NCBI GenBank assembly: GCA_000403335.2
Contig: KE159631.1
Span: forward strand, 181,139-245,138
DNA: 64,000 nt
Source: Lachnospiraceae bacterium MD335
Lineage (GTDB): Bacteria > Bacillota > Clostridia > Lachnospirales > Lachnospiraceae
Direction of reading: 5' to 3'
A program made the translations under genes and the position numbers. Below, one piece after another: positions 54,832 to 61,891 of this stretch (the first letter of the stretch is position 1; the number at the start of each line of letters is the position of its first letter). Below the pieces are notes generated by a model, which was not told where the DNA came from, did not search any database, and worked only from the letters and a program-made list of their open reading frames with translations.

Positions 54832-55275
54832 ATGAGTAAATATGATTTTTTTTGGAATACAATGGAGCGATGCGATTGGTCAAAAGAGGGAAGCGACGAC
54901 GAAGTACTTGCACCAGTTGTTAAGTATTTATCAAAGCAGGACGATACCGCAATCTTCGAATTTGACGATTTAATGTCCGAACTGCTATATCATCTTGATA
55001 CCAAAGAACTTGCGGATCAATGCGAAAAGGCAGAACCATACATGAGTGACGACTCTTTTTTGTATTCAAGATGTGTTGCGCTGATAAACGGTCCTGCGTA
55101 TTATGAAAAAGCCAAAGCCGGAAAAAAGAGTGAACTTTGGACAATGGAATTTGAGGCTCTTTTGTACATCCCGCAAAGAGCATGGGCAAAAAAACATAAA
55201 AAATCAGAAGAAGACTACCCGCATATTGCACCATTGAGCTATGAAACAGGCAGCAATACAGAAGGCTGGAAATAG
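54832..55275 (+). CDS. DUF4240 family protein
   Basis: 147 aa; ACGGAGG lies 14 bp upstream of ATG 54832. MSKYDFFWNTMERCDWSKEGSDDEVLAPVV is the DUF4240 N-terminus. The rest is helical and acidic, with FDDLMSELLYHLDTKELAD. Families of this kind occur as singletons near toxin-immunity loci; function unknown. A MITE ends just upstream. Confidence 0.8.
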   Translation: MSKYDFFWNTMERCDWSKEGSDDEVLAPVVKYLSKQDDTAIFEFDDLMSELLYHLDTKELADQCEKAEPYMSDDSFLYSRCVALINGPAYYEKAKAGKKSELWTMEFEALLYIPQRAWAKKHKKSEEDYPHIAPLSYETGSNTEGWK

Positions 55276-55322
55276 GGTATTAAGAGCAGCATATTTTAAA
55301 GAACTGTCACAGCATGGAGGAT

Positions 55323-55392
55323 AAGGTTGAAAGAAAATCTTTCAACCTTGATTTGAGGGTCAAATGAACATGCAAGCATGTTCGCTTGACCC
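55323..55392 (+). repeat. Paired hairpins before GNAT gene
   Basis: AAGGTTGAAAG (55323-55333) with CTTTCAACCTT (55339-55349), then GGGTCAA (55357-55363) plus GAACATGC (55366-55373) with GCATGTTC (55376-55383) plus TTGACCC (55386-55392). The GNAT ribosome binding site follows at once. Confidence 0.75.
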
Positions 55393-55404
55393 ATGGAGGC
55401 AAAA

Positions 55405-55887
55405 ATGAGTATAAAAATATTACCTGCATATCGTTTTCCAAAAGAGGTAGCCGCATTGTTTTCCGAATACACGAATATGTTAATCGAAGGCGATGCGTCT
55501 TTCCAAAAATATTTGGAGATTCAAAATTATGATGCAGAATTGGAGCATTTAGAAACAAAATACGGACAACCCTTTGGAAGGCTATACATAGCATACTGCG
55601 ACGATCAATTGGCAGGCTGTATTGGGTTAAGAAAAATTGATGACGACAACTGTGAAATGAAACGTCTCTACGTAAGACCCGAATTTCGCGGGAAACAAAT
55701 AGGGAATCAACTTGTCAAAAAAATAATTGACGACGCGAAGGAAATTGGCTATGCGCACATGCTGTTAGATACGCTGCCATTTTTGCAGAGTGCAATTCAT
55801 ATGTATAAACAACACGGCTTCTATGAAATTCCAAGCTACAACGACAGTCCTATGACAACGTCGATTTATATGCGGCTGGATTTGTAA
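55405..55887 (+). CDS. GNAT-family N-acetyltransferase
   Basis: 160 aa from MSIKILPAYRFP with CATGGAGGC upstream. The acetyl-CoA loop is RPEFRGKQIGNQLVKK, and a later AIHMYKQHGFYEI is motif B. MKRLYVRPEFRG gives a typical beta-4/alpha-3 junction. Substrate unknown. The gene is preceded by the paired-hairpin element. Confidence 0.88.
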   Translation: MSIKILPAYRFPKEVAALFSEYTNMLIEGDASFQKYLEIQNYDAELEHLETKYGQPFGRLYIAYCDDQLAGCIGLRKIDDDNCEMKRLYVRPEFRGKQIGNQLVKKIIDDAKEIGYAHMLLDTLPFLQSAIHMYKQHGFYEIPSYNDSPMTTSIYMRLDL

Positions 55888-55969
55888 GGAAAAGTAGGGA
55901 GATGAATGTGTTGTGATATGTGTTGTGTTGCTATAAGTAATACCGATAGCTGGATTGGAGAATAGAATT

Positions 55970-56001
55970 AATACCGCAGGAAACGGCTTCCCTGCGGTAT
56001 T
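55970..56001. terminator. Intrinsic hairpin between convergent genes
   Basis: AATACCGCAGG (55970-55980) and CCTGCGGTATT (55991-56001). An imperfect direct repeat (TCAACTTGTATAAAT and TCAACTTGTACAAAT) follows. Confidence 0.65.
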
Positions 56002-56101
56002 TCAACTTGTATAAATATACTTACTTTATAATGATTATCATGTTTTCATTGATACCTTGTCAATCTCAACTTGTACAAATGTATTTGTTGTATGTTGTGG
56101 T

Positions 56102-56365
56102 TTATAACTCTCCAGGGTATTCACAAACATATATCCAGTCACCAATCCAAGAAGCTGTGGAAGAATTGTAAAGTCGCTTATACAATTTTCCGTTTTCAGT
56201 TTTGTATACCCATTCTATGATATCTGATCTGGGCGTAATAGGATTTTGGTATTGCTCTACTGAGAAAACTTGGTTTGATGCAGATACAGTAACTGCAGGC
56301 ACTAGGGAACATACAGATAAAGATAATACAGATACCAATGTTAAAATAACTTTTTTAGTTTTCAT
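56102..56365 (-). CDS. Small secreted peptide of the BlaR1-like operon
   Basis: 87 aa. Signal peptide MKTKKVILTLVSVLSLSVCS... with a probable cleavage near VSASN (residue about 30). The mature part of about 57 residues contains PRSDIIEWVYKTENGKLYKRLYN and ends CEYPGEL. It overlaps the end of the M56 peptidase gene by 11 bp. It could be a signal or surface peptide controlled by, or processed by, the peptidase; that is inference. Confidence 0.75.
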   Translation of the reverse strand: MKTKKVILTLVSVLSLSVCSLVPAVTVSASNQVFSVEQYQNPITPRSDIIEWVYKTENGKLYKRLYNSSTASWIGDWIYVCEYPGEL

Positions 56366-57539
56366 GAACTTGCTCTCCTTTTTTATTATATATTTTTATC
56401 CCTTTGGGATAATTTTCTACAGAATTTATTGTTTCGGTATATATGCCATTGATATAAACTTCATAACAAAAATCATCATTTTGTATAAAGTAGGTACTGT
56501 CTGCATTAGGAACAAACAGAGACTCCTCAACAAATTGCGGAACATAATAATTAGCTTCTACAATAAAGGAATAGGATGCCAAATAAATACCTGCCATGAG
56601 GATCGTTAACATAATGCTGGTAAAGATCTTTTTAGGCATTGCAAAATCCTGTAATAGCATAATCAATCGCCTCTTAAAATCTTTGTCCTGCGATTGTACT
56701 AAAAGACAGGATTCCCTCTTGAGAAAATCAAACATTTGCTGTGAAGAATGGTTTATAGAGTTTTTCTTCATATACAACAAACATTCAGCATACTTTTCTG
56801 TAATATATACTTCCTTATGCGTAATAATCTCATCAATATGCATTTCCAACAGCGTATTTGTTTGCTTATACAGTATGGTAAATGCAGGATTCCACCAATA
56901 TACAATCGAAAAGAAGCGGATAATGCATTTTATAAAAAAGTCATGATGAAAATGGTGCATTGCTTCATGGTAAAGGACATAGTATAACTGTTCTTCCGAG
57001 ATGGACAAATTATCAGGTAATATAATGTATGGATTTTTCAAACCATATATGATAGGAATATTCATATTAGGCAACTCCATAACACGGAAACTATTCTTTC
57101 TTTTCTGCTGGACGCAAATAGAATCTAATATTGTTTTATATCGTATGTCCTTAGTTCGATCACGCCCATATTTTAAGATATAGTCTTGCGCGCGATAATA
57201 TTGTTTTATGTATCGCACCAAATTGAATAGAATGCCCGCAACCCATATAATTACAAAAATATTCCAAATGGAAACGGTCGCGTTCAAAATTGGTATTTGC
57301 GGTTTTCGTATGAGTGCTATAATTTTAGACAACATTGGGGCAAGGCGAATATTCATGGTAAATGGAAATTCAAGTGGAACAATAAGCCGAATAACAGCTA
57401 ATCCAACAAAAATACCTAATAATTTATATCCTGCACAGACCAAAGTATTGTTATGTAGAAAAATAATAGCAATCAGCCCGACAAGGATACTGCTTGTTAA
57501 AAGAGCCATAAGTACAGTTGAAAATGAAAAGTTCAGCAT
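56355..57539 (-). CDS. BlaR1/MecR1-type M56 membrane metallopeptidase
   Basis: 394 aa. Four N-terminal hydrophobic segments are followed by the cytoplasmic M56 domain: zinc motif HEAMHHFHHDF (HExxH), WWNPAFTILYKQ and later EMHIDEIITHKE. A last membrane helix (about 290-315) leads to a short extracytoplasmic tail rather than a full penicillin-binding sensor. In the BlaR1 paradigm the peptidase cleaves a BlaI repressor. The BlaI-like gene directly upstream (29 bp) supports that partnership, but the inducer is unknown and no beta-lactamase is present. Confidence 0.88.
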   Translation of the reverse strand: MLNFSFSTVLMALLTSSILVGLIAIIFLHNNTLVCAGYKLLGIFVGLAVIRLIVPLEFPFTMNIRLAPMLSKIIALIRKPQIPILNATVSIWNIFVIIWVAGILFNLVRYIKQYYRAQDYILKYGRDRTKDIRYKTILDSICVQQKRKNSFRVMELPNMNIPIIYGLKNPYIILPDNLSISEEQLYYVLYHEAMHHFHHDFFIKCIIRFFSIVYWWNPAFTILYKQTNTLLEMHIDEIITHKEVYITEKYAECLLYMKKNSINHSSQQMFDFLKRESCLLVQSQDKDFKRRLIMLLQDFAMPKKIFTSIMLTILMAGIYLASYSFIVEANYYVPQFVEESLFVPNADSTYFIQNDDFCYEVYINGIYTETINSVENYPKGIKIYNKKGEQVHEN

Positions 57540-57568
57540 GACATTCCATCCCTTTTATCTGTTGCAAA

Positions 57569-57979
57569 TCATTTTTTCTTAGTGTTCTTGTTCTCTTTAT
57601 ATTCCCGTAACAGCTGCTCCATTTCACGAATATCCTGCATCGCCTGCTCCGGATTATTATCAGCTTGTATCATGGCACTGATTAAAGACTGGCTGGATAC
57701 CAGCTTGCTAAAATGGATATAGTCATCTACAAACATCTTTTGTATAATATCAGATGCAGTTACAGTTGGTTTAAACCGTCTGGAAAAAATATTACCATCT
57801 AACGTAATATCTGCCACTTCTACTAAATTTAATTTAATCAGTTTCCGAATAGAAGGCTGAACGATGTTTGCCGTCATTTCCGGATGAAGCTCAATAATTT
57901 GCGACACGTTCAGCGGCTCTTCTGAATGAAGTATTGTGGAAAATATATCATATTCTTTGGCATTTAAATATTTATTCAA
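57569..57979 (-). CDS. BlaI/MecI-like winged-helix repressor
   Basis: 136 aa from TTG 57979 (NKYLNAKEYDIFSTIL...), chosen for the AAAGGA 8-9 bp upstream; a longer ATG form starts at 58048. Winged helix at about residues 1-75 (SEEPLNVSQIIELHPEMTANIVQPSIRKLIKLNLVEV). The C-terminal helical part would dimerise and carry the cleavage site. The divergence from classical BlaI is large; the call rests on the wHTH pattern and the adjacent M56 peptidase. Confidence 0.7.
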   Translation of the reverse strand: MNKYLNAKEYDIFSTILHSEEPLNVSQIIELHPEMTANIVQPSIRKLIKLNLVEVADITLDGNIFSRRFKPTVTASDIIQKMFVDDYIHFSKLVSSQSLISAMIQADNNPEQAMQDIREMEQLLREYKENKNTKKK

Positions 57980-58062
57980 AGTAAAAATCCTTTCTTTATA
58001 AAAGTGTATTATTTTGAAGTTGTAAATAAAATATTTTTCATGTTTCATATAAGAATGTCTTC

Positions 58063-58091
58063 ATTATATATCATTGTGTTAAATAAATCAA
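58063..58091 (-). promoter_or_regulatory. Promoter of the BlaI-BlaR1-like operon
   Basis: Minus strand: TTGATT (58086-58091), a 17-bp spacer and TATAAT (58063-58068). CATTG and CAATG flank the spacer as a loose palindrome, a possible BlaI site. Confidence 0.55.
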
Positions 58092-58177
58092 TGTATAAAA
58101 TTGATGAAAAGATATAATTTGTTTTATGCGACAAAAAAATATGTATAATAATAAATTATAATTATAATTGACAAATG

Positions 58178-58205
58178 TTTCAGATATTGTATAATATGAA
58201 CAAGA
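58178..58205 (+). promoter_or_regulatory. Promoter facing the decayed region
   Basis: TTGACA (58178-58183), a 16-bp spacer and TATAAT (58200-58205). The rest of 58092-58338 is very AT-rich with no gene. Confidence 0.5.
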
Positions 58206-58338
58206 AATAGGAATGAGATAAAAAAGTACTAAGTTTTTGTTATCGGTCAGATATATATTTTGAAAGTAAAAGTTTAAGTTTTGATACAGAGAAAAATTAG
58301 GAAAAAGCTTGTAAAATTAAAGATGTACAGCGAAAAAT

Positions 58339-58990
58339 ATGGATGTTGAACTGATAGATATTTATTCAGATACTTTTGATGATATTGTAGAAAATATTAA
58401 GCAGGCAAACCTTCCCGGGAATAATATGCCAGAACTAATCGTAGGAACAGGGCTTTCTGTGATATACGACGTTTCGGGAATGAAGGTACTAACAGAACAT
58501 TTGGGTAATGAAATCGACAAGTCGCCCAAACGGCATCTGAGAGAAATGTGAAAAACATTATAATGATATAAATATCAATGGATTAGAGGCAGGATTGGCA
58601 AACCTTACACAGACAGAAGATATTTCAGCAGATGATATTAAAACGATAACAGCGAAGGATCAGGTTATTTAAACTGCATGGTTTGATTAATTGGATTCAT
58701 GAAAATGGAAGAGAATATTTAACAGATGACAGAGATAAACCAGCGGTAGCAGTAATGTTGACAAACTTTTAGTGGGGATGGTAGAAATGCTTGCTAATTT
58801 GGATGTGGTGGAATGCATTGTTGTTGGCGATGCAATCATGTTACCGTAGAAAATTATTCTTGATAAGATGAAAGAAAAAACCAAAAGGGCAACCATTGAA
58901 TTTGGGGATAGATGGTGTGATGGAAAACAGACTGTTTTTGATATGGACGTAGCGATGCTGAATTTGATAGGGCAGTCGAGAGAGTGAGGA
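58339..58990 (+). pseudogene. Decayed genes, one SIR2-like N-terminus
   Basis: The first frame (58339-58551) contains PELIVGTGLSVIYDVSGMKVLTEHL, which resembles the GxGxS nucleotide-binding start of SIR2-like proteins, then breaks. A later frame reads NGLEAGLANLTQTEDISADDIKTI. Further fragments LFKLHGLINWIHENGREYLTDDRDKP and EKTKRATIEFGDRWCDGKQTVFD follow in shifting frames with several stops. At least two genes appear to have eroded. The second was not recognised. Confidence 0.5.
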
Positions 58991-59070
58991 AACTAAATGA
59001 TAGATAATCAAGTGTTATCCGTTAATTTTGATGGTAATTGTATGATTAATTTATGGATGTTTGATGGATT
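58976..59070. repeat. Left arm of a 95-bp or longer inverted repeat
   Basis: This is the perfect reverse complement of 63906-64000. The match ends at 59070 and is limited on the other side by the window edge, so it may be longer. It covers the end of the decayed gene and the leader ORF upstream of the pentapeptide gene. Confidence 0.95.
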
Positions 59071-59077
59071 AGATTAG
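58997..59077 (+). CDS. 26-aa leader ORF, left copy
   Basis: ATG 58997 behind GTGAGGAAAC opens MIDNQVLSVNFDGNCMIN..., ending LD at a TAG. The first 24 residues are identical to the ORF at 63979 on the other strand. It may be a leader peptide or a truncated gene. It ends 17 bp before the pentapeptide gene. Confidence 0.35.
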   Translation: MIDNQVLSVNFDGNCMINLWMFDGLD

Positions 59078-59094
59078 AAAGGTACATAAAAATC

Positions 59095-60555
59095 ATGAAA
59101 CAATTAGGAGAAGTTTTTTCTAGGCTGGAAATAGCATCCGCTGCCGATTTTTTGAAAACAATTGTTCCGTTAGAACCTTTGAGAGATGCATCAAATTCAT
59201 TCGAGGGGACTAATCAGAATTATGATGAAACCTTTAAAGGCTCTTTAATGCGGAATGGTGCATATTATAAATGCAGGTTTAAAAATGTAACTTTTGAGGG
59301 AACAATTGGAAATAATTCTATTTTTAAAAGTTCTAATTTCACAGACTGTAGTTTTGTAAATGCAAATTTTATATACTCTGATTTTTCAGACAGCAGTCTG
59401 AAAATCAATTCGTACTCAAGCAGATATGATTTTTCTGATTTCACAGGTGCAGTTTTTGGCAAAAGCATACTAGACGGAACCTCTTTTCGGGAGTGTTACT
59501 TTCGGAAGAGTACATTAGAAACTTCTGAAATGAACCAATGTGATTTTGCAAATTCGACTTTTATTAAATGCTCTTTTAGAGATATAGATTTATCTTTAAC
59601 TACATTGGATTTTTCAGAGATTATTGATTCAAATTTTGAAAATGTCACTCTGCCCTTTTTTGGAATATTGAATTTAGTAAATGGATTTGAACAAATAATC
59701 AGGAAGAAAACAGTTTTCTTTAAACCGGCAAGTTCTAATTATAAGGTAAAAAGCGAAAAGTATATCGAGGATATCAGATTACTTAAACCTGTTTTTTATT
59801 ACGAAAATAATTTTTTGGCACTGGCTAATATCTATGCTTTTGATGGAGAAATAGAAAACACATATTGTACAATATTAAATGGTTTAGCATATGCTTGCAG
59901 GAAAAAAGATTTTGGTCTGATACGGCATCTTTGTAAATTTGCTTCTGTGAATAAATTTTTTAATTTACAGCAGTTAAAATCGTTTTATGATTTTTTGGAG
60001 AGCAACGTCAATGTTCAACAGTTGCAATATGTTGAATATCGCAATTATCTTAACGAACTCTCTATTGCGAAAAGTTTACTTATTGATTGTCCTTTTAATA
60101 GAGATATTATCGAAATAAATATAAAAACAAATTTTGATTATAGTGATGCAGATAAATTGACAGAAACATTTAATGTTATAAATAGCACACTTGGGCTGTA
60201 TGCGCCTGAATCAAATAATCACATAACTGTCAGACATAATTCGCCAATAGATCTTACACTATTAGTATCGGACAATATATATACATTAATTTTAGTATTT
60301 ATGGCACTTGAATTATTTTTTAATAAGTCATGCAACATAATAGAAAAAATACAAAATATTCTTAAAAATCGGCAGGAAATTAAACGTGGTAAACTGGAAG
60401 TGGCATTAAAAAAATTAGAACTCGAAAAACGAAAAGCAGAACAACAAAAACAACAAGAATCGCACAGCATACTGCTTCCAAATGATATTAAAAATATTTC
60501 TTATATTATCAAAACCATTAATGATTTGCCAACAGAACTTCGATACTATAAATAA
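59095..60555 (+). CDS. Pentapeptide-repeat protein with helical, membrane-associating C-terminus
   Basis: 486 aa with AGAAAGG upstream. Residues about 55-190 form pentapeptide repeats with a Phe/Leu every fifth position (CRFKN-VTFEG, SNFTD-CSFVN-ANFIY-SDFSD, CDFAN-STFIK-CSFRD). These fold as a right-handed square helix that mimics DNA in gyrase-protecting proteins such as Qnr and McbG. A helical region follows, then one strongly hydrophobic segment (about 395-415, YTLILVFMALELFF) and a Lys/Glu/Gln coiled coil (about 425-460). It converges on the poly-glycine peptide gene. A role as an immunity protein for that peptide is inferred from context only. Confidence 0.85.
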   Translation: MKQLGEVFSRLEIASAADFLKTIVPLEPLRDASNSFEGTNQNYDETFKGSLMRNGAYYKCRFKNVTFEGTIGNNSIFKSSNFTDCSFVNANFIYSDFSDSSLKINSYSSRYDFSDFTGAVFGKSILDGTSFRECYFRKSTLETSEMNQCDFANSTFIKCSFRDIDLSLTTLDFSEIIDSNFENVTLPFFGILNLVNGFEQIIRKKTVFFKPASSNYKVKSEKYIEDIRLLKPVFYYENNFLALANIYAFDGEIENTYCTILNGLAYACRKKDFGLIRHLCKFASVNKFFNLQQLKSFYDFLESNVNVQQLQYVEYRNYLNELSIAKSLLIDCPFNRDIIEINIKTNFDYSDADKLTETFNVINSTLGLYAPESNNHITVRHNSPIDLTLLVSDNIYTLILVFMALELFFNKSCNIIEKIQNILKNRQEIKRGKLEVALKKLELEKRKAEQQKQQESHSILLPNDIKNISYIIKTINDLPTELRYYK

Positions 60556-60559
60556 GACG

Positions 60560-60595
60560 GGGCACAGTAAAAGTATACCTATATTTACTGTGCCC
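60560..60595. terminator. Bidirectional hairpin between pentapeptide and poly-Gly genes
   Basis: GGGCACAGTAAA (60560-60571) and TTTACTGTGCCC (60584-60595), a perfect 12-bp stem without a long T-run. Confidence 0.65.
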
Positions 60596-60601
60596 TGATA
60601 G

Positions 60602-60751
60602 TCAGCGGCCGCCGCCACCACCGCCACCGCCGCCGCCGCCGCCTGACATCGCGGTTGGGCAGTCATCATATGTTTCTTCTATATGATATTCAGCAGTTAA
60701 TTTTGTGGTTTCTTCATCGAAAACTGCAAGAATGTTACGCTCTTGGGACAT
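60602..60751 (-). CDS. Poly-glycine RiPP-like precursor peptide
   Basis: 49 aa, too short for routine gene calling. GAGAGGAGG lies 9 bp before the ATG at 60751. A leader-like part MSQERNILAVFDEETTKLTA, then EYHIEETYDDCPTAMS, is followed by twelve Gly (residues 37-48; GGC/GGT codons) and Arg49. It carries one Cys (31). In the arrangement before the IS insertion it directly follows the radical SAM gene, whose last codons overlap its ribosome binding site. Gly-rich cores occur in microcin B17, but here no Ser/Cys are interspersed, so azole formation is unlikely. Gly-directed radical SAM chemistry such as C-methylation or epimerisation is a possibility. This is a new call made by inspection. Confidence 0.75.
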   Translation of the reverse strand: MSQERNILAVFDEETTKLTAEYHIEETYDDCPTAMSGGGGGGGGGGGGR

Positions 60752-60773
60752 TACATTACACCTCCTCTCTATT

Positions 60774-61891
60774 GGAATCTGTTAAATAGGCGTTTGCGAA
60801 ACGCCATAAGCCGCATAAATACGGCATTTTTTGTTTCTAAAATAAAATAACTCCTCACCGGATATGGTATAATAAAGTTGTCAAAAACTATAAACCACCA
60901 TCCAAGAAAGGAGTTATTCTGATACCTATGATACCATACAAACAGCTTTCTTTGACAGATATTTTTCAAGATTGCCAAAATAAATCTGATAATGACAAAC
61001 CTGCGTTTCTTTCTCTATTGGAAACTCATATCGACATTGATGAAATTATTCCGATTTCTTTCAGAAATCATTTCTATGCATCAACGGGAAGATCCCGTAA
61101 ATACCCTTTACAGGCTTTTCTGTGGGTCTTGATTATCCAGCGTATCTTCTCAATCCCTACAGACCAGCTTCTCCTGACTTTTCTTTCTTACTCCAAACCA
61201 CTTCGTGATGTCTGTGGCTTTACTAAAGTTCCTGATGCTTCTAAAATCACTCGATTTAAGCAGGATTTCTTAGACGAACTGCAACTGGTCTTCGACAACC
61301 CCGTCGATTTAACGGAACCTGTCTGTCAGACTGATGATTCCGAAAAAGCTGATATGACCATCTTTGATTCCTCAGGCATTGAAGCTTTTGTTACCGAAAA
61401 CAATCCGAAATATGCCAACCGAATCATTAAACAGCTAAAAGTTTATGCAAAAACACACAACTTTAATGAATCTTATGACCTTTATAAAGCCGCTTATGGC
61501 TCTATGCCTCCGCATGCTTCTGTAAATCTAGAAATCAAACAGCTTTATATCAACGGACATTTTTGTCATGTCTTTAAATTTGGCATTGTTACTAACGGGC
61601 TTGGAATTATTCGCCATATTTCTTTTTACAATAAGGATTTCCTAAATTCCCATCCTGACATTGTTGTCGAAAAAAAGTCTGATTCTCCAAATGAAGATAA
61701 ATCAGTTCACGATTCAAGACTTCTTATTCCTGCTTTAAAGGATTTCTGTTCTAAACATCCTTTAATCAATCCACAAGCATTTCTTGGTGACACTGCTTTT
61801 GATTCTGTTGGATGCACAAATTCATCCTCATTTTGTATCAAGATTACGAACGAGCTTAGCGAGTTTCGCAATTACCTAGGAATCTGTTAAA
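60774..61891. mobile_element. Defective IS4-like insertion sequence with 13-bp target duplication
   Basis: The element spans 60787-61878 (1,092 bp). The left end TAGGCGTTTGCGAAACGCCATAAGC (split: TAGG, TTGCGAAAC, TAAGC) matches the complement of the right end at about 18 of 25 positions. GGAATCTGTTAAA flanks both sides (60774-60786 and 61879-61891). A 13-bp duplication fits the IS4 family. It interrupts the last codons of the radical SAM gene. Confidence 0.85.
60928..61890 (+). pseudogene. IS4-type DDE transposase, C-terminally truncated
   Basis: 320 codons with AAAGGAG upstream. The N-terminal domain (FRNHFYASTGRSRKYPLQAFLW) and the first two acidic residues of the DDE triad (TIFDSSGIEAF and FLGDTAFDS) are present. 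After FDSVG the sequence jumps to the right end of the element and the stop codon lies in the target duplication. The last third, with the YREK-type Glu, is deleted. The element should be non-autonomous. Confidence 0.8.

Noticed and set aside
60415..60669. Minus-strand frame with poly-Ala from the GGC tract
   Set aside because: It reads the poly-Gly codons out of frame, overlaps the pentapeptide gene end and lacks an RBS.
60602..60751. Poly-Gly tract as a simple microsatellite only
   Set aside because: It lies at the end of a frame with a strong, well-spaced RBS, ends in a proper stop, and shows mixed GGC/GGT codons.
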